DNA of 19,796 nt, taken from Cochliopodium minus. Its lineage: Eukaryota > Discosea > Himatismenida > Cochliopodiidae. The translations under genes were made by a program, and so were the position numbers. Location of the stretch: NCBI GenBank assembly GCA_024220525.1, contig JAMYWO010000210.1, forward strand, positions 44,240 to 64,035, written 5' to 3'. The notes under the pieces are model-generated. The model had not been told where the DNA came from and ran no database searches. It saw only the letters and a list, made by a program, of their open reading frames with translations. Of this stretch, positions 6,982-15,888 are shown in pieces (position 1 is the first letter of the stretch; each line of letters begins with the position of its first letter).

Positions 6982-9900
6982 TTATTTTCTATTCTTCAAT
7001 AATTCAATTTCTCTCTTCAAAGCTTCAAACTCAAGTTTATTGGACAATTCGTCCTTTTCGATGGTAGATTTCAATTCGCTTTCCTTTTCCTTCTCTTGAG
7101 CGAGCTCTTGTTCCAATTTTTTGTTTTCAACTTCTTCTTGTTCAACTTTGACTTTCAAATCAGAAATTTGGGTTTTGGTGGTTTTGTCAACTTCGTCTAT
7201 CATTATCTTTTCGGAATCAGACAAACTAAGATCAGAATTTTTAACTTCGTTGTGGGAGCAAAATGCTTCAACTGTGATCATTTTAATGATTTGTTCCCAA
7301 ACGGCAACTTCGTTTTGGTTATTGGCTTGTGGTGGGATGTATCTACATGAGAAAGTTTGATCATTGTCGAAAGACTTATCGAGTTGGTGGAAGAAGCAGA
7401 AGTATCCACAACCGGTCTTTTGATCATTAGTGAGAGTTTCGAGTAGAACAACAGAACATTCTGGATTAGAAATTACAACCTTGTTAGATTGAGAGTTAAT
7501 CATTTCAACTTCAGACAAAACGAGTTCGTCTTTACCATCAAACTTTCCGTTTTCAGATTTGACTGAAGAAACACAGTTGGATTGACAGTTAGATTCAACT
7601 TGAAAATCTTGTGCACGACACGAGGTGGTGGAAAGTTTGAAGCTGAATAAGTTCCATTGACAGTCTCCCCCAATGAGTACATCGTTGCTTTCACAAGCGT
7701 TAGAAAAGACGTTTTCTGATTCGGATAAGAAGTTGAGTTTAGGAGAAAAGATGTCTTCGTCATTCTTGATGTAGAGGGATGAAAACAAATTCAATTGTGA
7801 GTTGCTGACAGCAGAAAGGTTAGATGTGAATTGAGTTTTTTGAACGACAGGTTTGGAGATCAAGAAGTATGGTTTGATCTTTCTTTGGATGTTAGGAAAA
7901 GTTTCTTGAACAACTCTTTCCTTGTAAACTCTATATTCTCCCTTGTCACCCTTTGGTCCTACTCTACCTCTGTGACCTCTGCGACCGACTTCTCCCTTTT
8001 CACCTTGAATACCTCTTTCTCCAGCAGGACCAGGTCTTCCCTTTTCACCTTGACCTCTTTCTCCTTTTTGACCAATTTCTCCCTTGGATCCCTTAGCACC
8101 CTCTCCAACTTCTCCCTTCTCACCGATTCTTCCTTGTTTACCTCTGAAACCTCTTTCTCCCTTCTCTCCAACAGATCCTCTCTCTCCTTGTGGTCCTAAC
8201 TCTCCTTTCTCTCCTTGTTTCCCTAATCTTCCGCGCTTTCCTCTTTTTCCTTCTTCGCCACGTTCTCCTCTTTCTCCTTGTCTTCCAACTTCTCCCTTCT
8301 CTCCTTGATCACCTTGAACACCTTTGAAACCCTGATGACCTCTTCTCCCTTTGTCACCTTGGTTTCCCTTTTCTCCTTGTATCCCTTGTTTTCCTCTTCT
8401 CCCTTGAACACCCTTTTCTCCTTGTTCTCCTCTCTTTCCTTGTTCACCTTGGTCACCTTTATAACCCTTCTCTCCTTCCTCACCTTTAACTCCAAACCCT
8501 CTCTTTCCTCTCTTACCTCTCTCTCCCTTCTCTCCCTTCCAATCTCCCTTCTCTCCTCTCTTACCTCTCTTTCCTTGGATACCTTGGGGTCCATCAAAAC
8601 CTCTTTCACCTTGATCCCCTTTTTCTCCCTTATGACCTCTGTGTCCTCTATGTCCCATAGGTCCAAAAGGTCCTTCAATACCTTGAATACCTTGTTCTCC
8701 TCTGATTCCTCTCTTACCTTTATCTCCTTTGTCACCCTTATGACCCTTGTGTCCCCTTCTTCCGTTAAAACCAATAGGCCCTTGAGGCCCAGTAGGCCCT
8801 ATCTCTCCTTGAGGTCCCACCGATCCAGTATCTCCTCTGAATCCTCTCTTACCTTTAGGTCCCAAAGGTCCAGTGACTCCTCTCTCTCCTCTTTCACCTT
8901 GATCTCCCTTCTCTCCCTTCTCCCCAACTCTACCACGATCTCCCTTTTCTCCTTTATGTCCTCTCTTACCACGGAAACCAGTAGGCCCAAGTGGTCCGAC
9001 CTCACCTAAATCTCCTTTCTCTCCCTTATCTCCTCTCTTTCCTCTCTTTCCTACTTCTCCTTTTTGACCGTACTTCCCTCTTTTTCCTTTCTCTCCTTTG
9101 TCACCAGTGGTACCTTTATCTCCTTGCATACCTGTATCACCTGAGATTCCTTTGTGTCCTCTTTTACCTCTGATACCTCTCACTCCAGTAGCTCCTACTT
9201 CTCCAGTAGGTCCAATTTTACCTCTCTTTCCAAATTTCCCTCTGATACCTCTTGGTCCAGTGAATCCAATTTCTCCTTTCTCACCAGTGGCACCTGTAGA
9301 ACCAGTAGCACCAGTCTCTCCTTGAAGCCCTCTGAGTCCTCTCAAACCTTGTTTACCTCTGAATCCCTTGTGTCCCTTTTGACCTCTAACACCTTGAGGA
9401 CCTTGTTTACCTCTCAATCCCCTGCTTCCTTTGTATCCTACTTCTCCTTTGTCACCTCTTTCTCCTTTATCTCCCTTGTACCCTTTGAATCCTCTTTTAC
9501 CTCTCTTTCCAATGTCTCCTCTGTTACCTTTGTGTCCTTTATCACCTTTGTGTCCTCTTCTACCTTTTTCACCAAGCCCTCCCTTGTCTCCTTGTTGTCC
9601 CTTGTATCCTCTTCTCCCCTTTTTTCCTTTGTCACCTGAATCTCCCTTGAATCCTTTGAATCCTCTTTTCCCTCTTTTTCCTTTATCTCCTTGAACCCCA
9701 GTTGGTCCTCTAACCCCAGTTTCTCCAGTTGGTCCTTGAACACCCTGATCACCTTTATCACCTTTGAATCCTCTTCTCCCTCTTTTTCCTTTGTCTCCTT
9801 GGACTCCAGTGGGTCCAGTAACTCCAGCAACTCCTTGATCACCTTGATATCCTTTGAATCCTCTTCTTCCTCTTCTTCCATCATCTCCCTTTTCTCCTTT

Positions 9901-10518
9901 GTTACCTCTGCGTCCGTGATCTCCTTTCAATCCTTTCTCTCCATTCTCTCCATTAATACCTGCTACTCCATTATCTCCTTTATATCCTTTATATCCTCTT
10001 CTTCCTCTTCTTCCTTCTTCTCCCTTCTCTCCGTTATCACCTTTAAATCCTTTGTGACCCCTACGCCCTCTACCTACTTCTCCCTTATCTCCTTTATTTT
10101 CTCCTTTTTCTCCTCTACGTCCTCTGTGTCCTTTTTCTCCCTTTTCTCCACTAACACCTTTTTCTCCTTTATATCCTCTATGACCATATCCCAATCCTCC
10201 TTTTTGTCCTCTTTCTCCTTTTTGTCCTTTGTAATGATGATGAACCACACGAGGTTTATCATCATCATTAATGTAATGTTTGTTTGATGGTGGTTTTTTT
10301 TGAACTTTATTTTTTTCTTTATTTTGTTTCGTTGGGTTTTTTTCTAGATTTTTGCCATTCTCTGGATTTTTAATATCTAAGAAATCATCATCCCATAAAT
10401 TTCTTTTTTCCACTTCTTCTTTTTGTTTTTCTTCAATTGATGATAGTGTTATTTCTTGTGATGCCACAAGTTTCAAAAACAATAAAGAGAAAATTACACA
10501 AAGAACCAATAATCTCAT
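6982..10518 (-). CDS. Secreted collagen-like protein A (1178 aa)
   Basis: One uninterrupted frame. Residues 1-20 form a signal peptide (hydrophobic [17 protein letters not shown], cleavage likely after VAS). Residues 21-97 are a charged Asn/Lys/Asp-rich segment ending HHHYK. Residues 98-860 are Gly-X-Y repeats, poor in proline and dominated by [12 protein letters not shown] and GHK triplets, with some GPT/GVT patches. Interruptions include GENKG, GRGRRG, GDWKG, GFGVKG and GQGEKG. Residues 861-1178 hold a globular domain with ten Cys ([42 protein letters not shown]) and then a Lys/Glu-rich coiled coil to the C-terminus. It should trimerise and act outside the cell in a surface coat, wall or matrix. 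The start is fixed by the signal peptide. It has no introns, unlike most neighbours. It is paralogous to 11557-15717. Confidence 0.92.
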   Translation of the reverse strand: MRLLVLCVIFSLLFLKLVASQEITLSSIEEKQKEEVEKRNLWDDDFLDIKNPENGKNLEKNPTKQNKEKNKVQKKPPSNKHYINDDDKPRVVHHHYKGQKGERGQKGGLGYGHRGYKGEKGVSGEKGEKGHRGRRGEKGENKGDKGEVGRGRRGHKGFKGDNGEKGEEGRRGRRGYKGYKGDNGVAGINGENGEKGLKGDHGRRGNKGEKGDDGRRGRRGFKGYQGDQGVAGVTGPTGVQGDKGKRGRRGFKGDKGDQGVQGPTGETGVRGPTGVQGDKGKRGKRGFKGFKGDSGDKGKKGRRGYKGQQGDKGGLGEKGRRGHKGDKGHKGNRGDIGKRGKRGFKGYKGDKGERGDKGEVGYKGSRGLRGKQGPQGVRGQKGHKGFRGKQGLRGLRGLQGETGATGSTGATGEKGEIGFTGPRGIRGKFGKRGKIGPTGEVGATGVRGIRGKRGHKGISGDTGMQGDKGTTGDKGEKGKRGKYGQKGEVGKRGKRGDKGEKGDLGEVGPLGPTGFRGKRGHKGEKGDRGRVGEKGEKGDQGERGERGVTGPLGPKGKRGFRGDTGSVGPQGEIGPTGPQGPIGFNGRRGHKGHKGDKGDKGKRGIRGEQGIQGIEGPFGPMGHRGHRGHKGEKGDQGERGFDGPQGIQGKRGKRGEKGDWKGEKGERGKRGKRGFGVKGEEGEKGYKGDQGEQGKRGEQGEKGVQGRRGKQGIQGEKGNQGDKGRRGHQGFKGVQGDQGEKGEVGRQGERGERGEEGKRGKRGRLGKQGEKGELGPQGERGSVGEKGERGFRGKQGRIGEKGEVGEGAKGSKGEIGQKGERGQGEKGRPGPAGERGIQGEKGEVGRRGHRGRVGPKGDKGEYRVYKERVVQETFPNIQRKIKPYFLISKPVVQKTQFTSNLSAVSNSQLNLFSSLYIKNDEDIFSPKLNFLSESENVFSNACESNDVLIGGDCQWNLFSFKLSTTSCRAQDFQVESNCQSNCVSSVKSENGKFDGKDELVLSEVEMINSQSNKVVISNPECSVVLLETLTNDQKTGCGYFCFFHQLDKSFDNDQTFSCRYIPPQANNQNEVAVWEQIIKMITVEAFCSHNEVKNSDLSLSDSEKIMIDEVDKTTKTQISDLKVKVEQEEVENKKLEQELAQEKEKESELKSTIEKDELSNKLEFEALKREIELLKNRK

Positions 10519-11556
10519 TTTTTTTATTTTTTTTGATTTTTTTATGTCCCTTTATTTTTTTGTGATGTTAAAAAAATTATCCATTAAAAATTGTTTTCAA
10601 ATCATAGCTAACTTTCATGATTCTTCTGATTAATTCTTAAAACAATTGTATATAAAGGTCCAAATACATACAATTTGATCAAATGGGAGAAGATGAAATT
10701 GAATCTGAAATAATTTTGGATCTTATAATTATAATTATATCTTGCCGAATATAGCATTAAAAATTCAATTTTTGGTGGATATCTATATGATATAAAAATT
10801 CAATTCTATAATTATTATTGAAAGATATCATTTTTTTCATAGATCCAATATTTGTATAGAAATGAAGGGTATATAATATTCTTTAAATTGCCAAAGAGTG
10901 ATAATATACAGATTTTTGGGTTCTTAATTCGAAGATGGATTCAATTTTCGGTCTCAGTATTCTTGCATGATGATCATAAGGGGAAATTTTTTTTTCTTTT
11001 TTAATATGTGGCACCTCCAGACACATATTTTTAACACGATAAAAATCATTCATCTCTATATTGAGAGATATCTTCTAATATACAATAGATATTACATGCA
11101 GTTTATGGTGATTCGCATAATTATGCAAATTATTTTTCCTTATATTTTGAATCTTCGAAAAGAAATCTATTTTTTTTCTGTTTTTTTCTAAATAAAAAAA
11201 AATGATATATCCTAAAGTCAGAAATAGTATTTAAATGCATATTTTGAAGATCAATGATTTCAAATTGGAGAAGATTAGATATAGAGTTAAAAATTAGTTG
11301 ATTTGCTTTATTTTCAATAAACATTGATCAAAAAACTTAAACACCAAATAATGAAACGATTTGGAGAGATGATTTAATTGAAACTAAAAAATAATGAAAA
11401 AGGTTGAAAATACAATTAAAGATGGGACAGTTATTTCGATATTCCCGACGCACTCAAACGATACAGATGGATTATACAAAATGGCTGGAATATGAAGAAA
11501 TTTTAATTAAAAAAAAATAATTTGCGACCTTTCAATTTTTCAAAAAAAAAAAAAAA
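10519..11556. promoter_or_regulatory. Divergent intergenic region between the collagen genes
   Basis: About 1 kb separates the two start codons, so it must hold both promoters or one bidirectional promoter. Both ATGs are directly preceded on their coding strands by A-rich leaders (15 A residues for the right gene, a shorter A/T-A run for the left). A TATA-like TATATAAAGG lies at 10649-10658 on the plus strand, but it is about 900 bp from the right gene and wrongly oriented for the left one, so its role is unclear. Short reading frames and degenerate protein-like stretches occur here but none is supported as a gene. Confidence 0.45.
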
Positions 11557-14500
11557 ATGAAAGAGCTCTTATTTGTTCTTCTCATCTTTTGTTTTGTATT
11601 ATCAGTGAATTCTATATCACCCAATAAAAACAATGATGATAAAAATGGAAAGGATATATCATTGAAAACTGAGAAATTATTGGAAAAAATAAAAAGATTG
11701 GAAGTAAATAATATAAATTCAAATAAACTAGAAGATTCAGATCAAAAAATAAATATTCAAAATGATGATAAAATGACAAGGTTGTTGAAAAAAGCAGAAG
11801 GAAAAATAAAGAAAAATGTGGAAGTTCAACAAATAAAAGAAAAAAAAGAGGAAGAGCATTCCCTCGAAGAAAGACATGGAAATGAACAAAAAAAAAAACA
11901 AGGAAAATATGTTTATGGGAAGCCAGAACATCCCCCACATATAGAAAAAGGGAGAAAAGGAGAAAAGGGGGATAGAGGAAAGCATGGGAAGCATGGAAAG
12001 GATGGAAAAGATGGAGAGCGTGGACTAAAAGGTCACAGAGGACAAAAGGGAAATAAAGGAGATAATGGTAAGGATGGTTTAAATGGAAAGGAGGGAAAAC
12101 ATGGAAAACATGGACATAAAGGAAGTAGGGGATATAAGGGAGATAAGGGGGACAGAGGAGATAATGGGATAGGAACAAAGGGAAACAAAGGAGATAAGGG
12201 TAGAAGAGGACGTAAAGGACATCCTGGGAATCCAGGTAAAAAGGGAGAGGATGGTGAAAGAGGTTTGATTGGAAGAGAAGGACAAAAGGGAGAGAAAGGA
12301 GATAGAGGACATAGAGGCAAGCATGGATACCCAGGTAAAAAGGGAGAGGATGGTGAAAGAGGTTTGACAGGGAGGGAAGGACAAAAGGGAGAGAAAGGAG
12401 ATAGGGGACATAGAGGCAAACATGGAAAAAAAGGAAAGAAGGGCAGAAAAGGATCAAAGGGAAACAAAGGAGACAGGGGATATGGACTGAAAGGAAAGAA
12501 GGGACAAAAGGGACAAAAGGGAAACAGAGGAGAAATGGGTTTCAATGGTTATAAAGGAGAGCCAGGAGAAAGAGGTTCTTCTGGATACAATGGTGCTCCT
12601 GGATCTGCTGGACCTGCTGGTGCTGCTGGAGCAACTGGAGCAACTGGTGCAACTGGAGCAACTGGTGCAATTGGTGCAACTGGTTTAAAAGGAGATAAAG
12701 GTGTCAAAGGTGATAAAGGAAATAAGGGAGATAAAGGTCTGAAAGGTGACAAGGGTAACAAAGGAGATAAAGGAATAAAAGGTGACAAAGGTAACAAGGG
12801 AGATAAAGGAAGTAAAGGTGATAAGGGTAATAAAGGAGATAAAGGAGATAAAGGAAACAAAGGTGATAAGGGTAACAAGGGAGATAAAGGAAGCAAAGGA
12901 GATAAAGGTTCGAAAGGAGATAAAGGAAGTAAAGGAGATAAGGGAGATAAAGGAAATAAAGGAGATAAGGGTATCAAAGGAGACAAAGGTAATAAAGGAG
13001 ATTACGGTAACAAAGGAGACAAAGGATTAAAAGGAGATCAAGGAGAACAGGGGAGAAGAGGAGAAATAGGTTACAAGGGACAAAAAGGGAAGAAAGGAAA
13101 GAAAGGAAGAAAGGGAAGGAAGGGATTTAATGGATACAAAGGTGACATTGGCCAGAAAGGAGATACCGGAATTAGGGGGCGCAGAGGTAAAAAAGGACAC
13201 AAAGGAGAAGTAGGAGAAAGAGGTTTGATAGGACAAAAGGGTGAAGTGGGTAAAAGGGGAAAAACTGGAAAAGGAATGAAAGGTCAGAAAGGAAAAGTGG
13301 GTCCTATTGGTAAAACTAGAGAGCAAGGAGAAAAAGGGGAGACGGGTGAAAAAGGAGAGATGGGTCCACAAGGTGTTAAAGGTTTTGGACACAAGGGACA
13401 CAAAGGAGATAAAGGTTATAAGGGACATAAAGGACACAAGGGTGATCGTGGTAGAAGAGGGAGAAAAGGTAAAGTGGGACTAAAGGGAGATAAAGGAGAT
13501 TTGGCAGAAAAAGGAGATAAGGGAAACAAGGGAGATCATGGTCGTAAAGGAAAGAGAGGATTTCCTGGATTTAAAGGAGAAAAGGGAGACAAAGCAGAAA
13601 AGGGAGAGAGAGGTATTAAAGGAGATGAAGGTCTCTTAGGGAGAGATGGAGAAAAGGGAGAAGAAGGAGAGAGAGGACAAAAGGGAAGTAAGGGAGAGAA
13701 GGCAGAGCAAGGTCAAAGAGGAGAGAAGGGAGAAATGGGATCTGTTGGAGCAAAGGGAAGAAAGGGAAGAAGAGGAAAAACAGGGAAAGATGGTCAAAAG
13801 GGTGAAAAGGGAGAACTCGCAGAAAAAGGAGAAAGAGGAAGAACTGGACACGTTGGTGCTCCTGGGGAACAAGGAGAAATGGGTAAACAAGGAAGAAGAG
13901 GTAAAAGGGGTTTCAAAGGATTAAAAGGAGATCAAGGTGATATTGGTAATACTGGAGAAAGAGGAGAAAGAGGAGAGAAGGGAGAGAAGGGAGATCAAGG
14001 AGAACAAGGTATCAAAGGTAAACATGGACGTAGAGGATTCAAGGGGGAGGTTGGTCATGGAGAGAAGGGAGAGAAGGGGGATCAAGGAGAACAAGGTATC
14101 AGAGGTAAAAAAGGAGAGAAGGGAGAGCTTGGAAAGAGAGGAGAGAAGGGAGATGTCGGAGTTGGAAGAAGAGGTCACGTTGGTGCTACTGGTGACAAAG
14201 GTAACAAAGGAGAGATTGGTAATGAAGGTTCAAAGGGAGAAGCAGGTGAGAAGGGAGAAATAGGATACAGAGGTCGTCGTGGTCATAAAGGTGAAAAGGG
14301 AGATGAAGGAGAAAAAGGTATTGGTGAGAAAGGGGAAGTAGGAGAGAAGGGAGAAAGAGGTCCTGTAGGAGAACAAGGAGAAAGAGGTTATTTGGGAGAA
14401 AAAGGAGACAGAGGAGAGCGAGGAGAAATAGGTTTGAGAGGAGGTATTGGCCATAGAGGACACAAAGGAGAAAAGGGAGATCAAGGTTCTCAAGGAGTTC

Positions 14501-15717
14501 AAGGGGAGAAAGGTGCTCAGGGTCTCCAAGGTAGAGGACACAGGGGTCATAAAGGAGAACAAGGGCAGAAGGGAGAGAAAGGAGAGTTTAAAGGAGAAAG
14601 AGGAGAAAAGGGAGAAGTTGGTCAAAGAGGTAAGAGAGGTAAAATTGGACACAAGGGAGAAAGAGGTCAAAAGGGAGAATTCAAAGTTTATGAATACAAA
14701 GAAACTAGAGTTGTAAGCAAGAACGTTTTGCCTTCATTCAGAAGAAACAGAATTCCATTTTTCTTGCTTTCGGAATCCTCTGTTGTAAAAGATCAATTCA
14801 CTTCAGAGATTCAAAACCTCAACGAGGATAAATTGAACTTATTCTCTTCTGCTTATGTCAAATTTGAAAATCAAATCTTTTCACCAAAATCTAATTCCTT
14901 CAGCAATAAGGAAAGTGTATTTTCTAGCGGTTGTGCTGCTGATGAAGTTCTTGTTGGGGGCGATTGCCAATGGAGCATGTTTAATTACAAAAGTTTCAAG
15001 TCTTCTTGCAGAGCGCAAGACTTTCAAGCTGAAGCTGTTTGTGGTTTGGATATCAAAGCTGATTGTGTAGTATCTTTGACTCCCGAAAGTGGATTTTTCG
15101 AGGAAAAAGAGGAAGAAATTTTGTCTGAAATCACATTCTTTGACTCTAAAGGTACCAAAATCGTTTCCACCACACCAGAATGTTCCATCATTGAGTTTGA
15201 AGAACTTACCATGGAACAAAAGGCTGGCTGCGGATATTTTTGCTTCTTCCATCAACTTGACAAGTTTTATGACAACGAAAACAGTTTTTCATGTAGATAT
15301 ATCCCTCCTGAGCCTCAAATGTTGTCCAATTTACCTGTTGATGTCTCTCAAAAGGAATTGTCAATGTGGGAAGAGACCATTAAAGTTGTCACTGTTGAAT
15401 CTTATTGTGCCAAACAAAATAATCAACCTGAGAAGGATGAATTGGTCAATAAAAAGAGAGATAATATTGTCTCTGATAAGATTATCGTCGAAGAATTGGA
15501 TCAATCAACCCAAAAAGAAATTTCTGAATTGAAAGAGAGATTAGATAAACAAGAAATTGAGAATGAGAAATTGCACAGCCAATTGATCGAGCAAAAACAT
15601 ATCAATGATGAACAACAACATATCAATGAAGAACAAAATATCAAAGAAAAGAATCTGGAAGATGAATTATCTGTCATTGTCAATGAAATCATGAAAATCA
15701 AAAAATCAGAAAATTAA
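11557..15717 (+). CDS. Secreted collagen-like protein B (1386 aa)
   Basis: One uninterrupted frame ending in TAA. Residues 1-19 are a signal peptide (LLFVLLIFCFVLSVNS). Residues 20-131 are a charged, coiled-coil-prone stalk. Residues 132-1040 are Gly-X-Y repeats with Lys or Arg at most Y positions; they include a long run alternating GDK and GNK, a neutral GATGATG patch, eight G-X-G one-residue interruptions, four Gly-to-Ala and one Gly-to-Arg substitutions. Residues 1041-1386 share with protein A all ten Cys of the globular domain ([42 protein letters not shown]) and end in a coiled coil with a KHINDEQQHINEEQ duplication. By analogy with other collagens the C-terminal part may align and trimerise chains, and A and B may co-assemble; both points are inference. 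The start is fixed by the signal peptide and the A15 leader. No intron is visible. Confidence 0.92.
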   Translation: MKELLFVLLIFCFVLSVNSISPNKNNDDKNGKDISLKTEKLLEKIKRLEVNNINSNKLEDSDQKINIQNDDKMTRLLKKAEGKIKKNVEVQQIKEKKEEEHSLEERHGNEQKKKQGKYVYGKPEHPPHIEKGRKGEKGDRGKHGKHGKDGKDGERGLKGHRGQKGNKGDNGKDGLNGKEGKHGKHGHKGSRGYKGDKGDRGDNGIGTKGNKGDKGRRGRKGHPGNPGKKGEDGERGLIGREGQKGEKGDRGHRGKHGYPGKKGEDGERGLTGREGQKGEKGDRGHRGKHGKKGKKGRKGSKGNKGDRGYGLKGKKGQKGQKGNRGEMGFNGYKGEPGERGSSGYNGAPGSAGPAGAAGATGATGATGATGAIGATGLKGDKGVKGDKGNKGDKGLKGDKGNKGDKGIKGDKGNKGDKGSKGDKGNKGDKGDKGNKGDKGNKGDKGSKGDKGSKGDKGSKGDKGDKGNKGDKGIKGDKGNKGDYGNKGDKGLKGDQGEQGRRGEIGYKGQKGKKGKKGRKGRKGFNGYKGDIGQKGDTGIRGRRGKKGHKGEVGERGLIGQKGEVGKRGKTGKGMKGQKGKVGPIGKTREQGEKGETGEKGEMGPQGVKGFGHKGHKGDKGYKGHKGHKGDRGRRGRKGKVGLKGDKGDLAEKGDKGNKGDHGRKGKRGFPGFKGEKGDKAEKGERGIKGDEGLLGRDGEKGEEGERGQKGSKGEKAEQGQRGEKGEMGSVGAKGRKGRRGKTGKDGQKGEKGELAEKGERGRTGHVGAPGEQGEMGKQGRRGKRGFKGLKGDQGDIGNTGERGERGEKGEKGDQGEQGIKGKHGRRGFKGEVGHGEKGEKGDQGEQGIRGKKGEKGELGKRGEKGDVGVGRRGHVGATGDKGNKGEIGNEGSKGEAGEKGEIGYRGRRGHKGEKGDEGEKGIGEKGEVGEKGERGPVGEQGERGYLGEKGDRGERGEIGLRGGIGHRGHKGEKGDQGSQGVQGEKGAQGLQGRGHRGHKGEQGQKGEKGEFKGERGEKGEVGQRGKRGKIGHKGERGQKGEFKVYEYKETRVVSKNVLPSFRRNRIPFFLLSESSVVKDQFTSEIQNLNEDKLNLFSSAYVKFENQIFSPKSNSFSNKESVFSSGCAADEVLVGGDCQWSMFNYKSFKSSCRAQDFQAEAVCGLDIKADCVVSLTPESGFFEEKEEEILSEITFFDSKGTKIVSTTPECSIIEFEELTMEQKAGCGYFCFFHQLDKFYDNENSFSCRYIPPEPQMLSNLPVDVSQKELSMWEETIKVVTVESYCAKQNNQPEKDELVNKKRDNIVSDKIIVEELDQSTQKEISELKERLDKQEIENEKLHSQLIEQKHINDEQQHINEEQNIKEKNLEDELSVIVNEIMKIKKSEN
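12235..12430 (+). repeat. 99-nt tandem duplication in collagen gene B
   Basis: The unit starting at 12235 (GGTAAAAAGGGAGAGGATGG) recurs at 12334. It spans 33 codons, or 11 Gly-X-Y triplets (GKKGEDGERGL...), with only a few substitutions. The length is a multiple of the triplet repeat, so helix register is kept. It is a recent in-frame expansion. Confidence 0.85.
12602..12687 (+). repeat. GATG-type neutral collagen segment
   Basis: Encodes GSAGPAGAAG followed by repeated GAT triplets (GATGATGATGATGAIGATG). It is uncharged, Ala/Thr-rich and uses GGT/GGA with ACT/GCA codons, unlike the Lys-rich flanks. It could be a flexible or Thr-glycosylated stretch. Confidence 0.8.
12688..13040 (+). repeat. 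Lys-Gly-Asp minisatellite (GDKGNK/GDKGxK units)
   Basis: Imperfect 9- and 18-nt units of the GGAGATAAAGG[T/A]AACAAA type encode alternating GDK and GNK/GSK/GIK/GLK triplets. Synonymous sites vary (GGT/GGA, AAA/AAG, AAC/AAT), so the array is not brand new or is under protein-level constraint. Confidence 0.85.
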
Positions 15718-15888
15718 CAAAAGATTAAAAAATTTTAAATTATAAAGTTTGAATTTGAGCAAACAGGATTTAATTTGGTTCAAATTTATTAATATGTTCA
15801 ATTCTTTGTGATAAATTATTGATTTTGAAAAAAAATTTAAATTTTAATTTGAACTCAATTTCCCCAAGAAAAAATAAAATTGATATCA
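15718..15888. other. Short tandem-gene spacer
   Basis: Holds the 3' UTR of collagen gene B and the 5' region of the RCC1-RasGEF gene, both on the plus strand. It is AT-rich with no recognisable motif. Confidence 0.5.

Noticed and set aside
8278-9009. Long Ser/Leu-rich plus-strand ORFs opposite collagen gene A (also 9154-9639 and 9691-10287)
   Set aside because: Antisense shadows of a purine-rich Gly-X-Y frame, which lacks stops on the opposite strand by composition; no start context, domain or independent codon pattern.
10649-10658. TATATAAAGG as a TATA box for a collagen gene
   Set aside because: Wrong strand for gene A and too far from gene B; such strings are common in A/T-rich DNA.
11612-12986. 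Pro/Leu/Ser-rich minus-strand ORFs opposite collagen gene B
   Set aside because: Same antisense effect; repeats such as LSPLSPL mirror the Gly-Asp-Lys array.
7939-14676. RGD tripeptides in the collagens as integrin-binding sites
   Set aside because: Gly-Asp preceded by Arg is expected by chance in Gly-X-Y repeats rich in Arg and Asp; no specific context.
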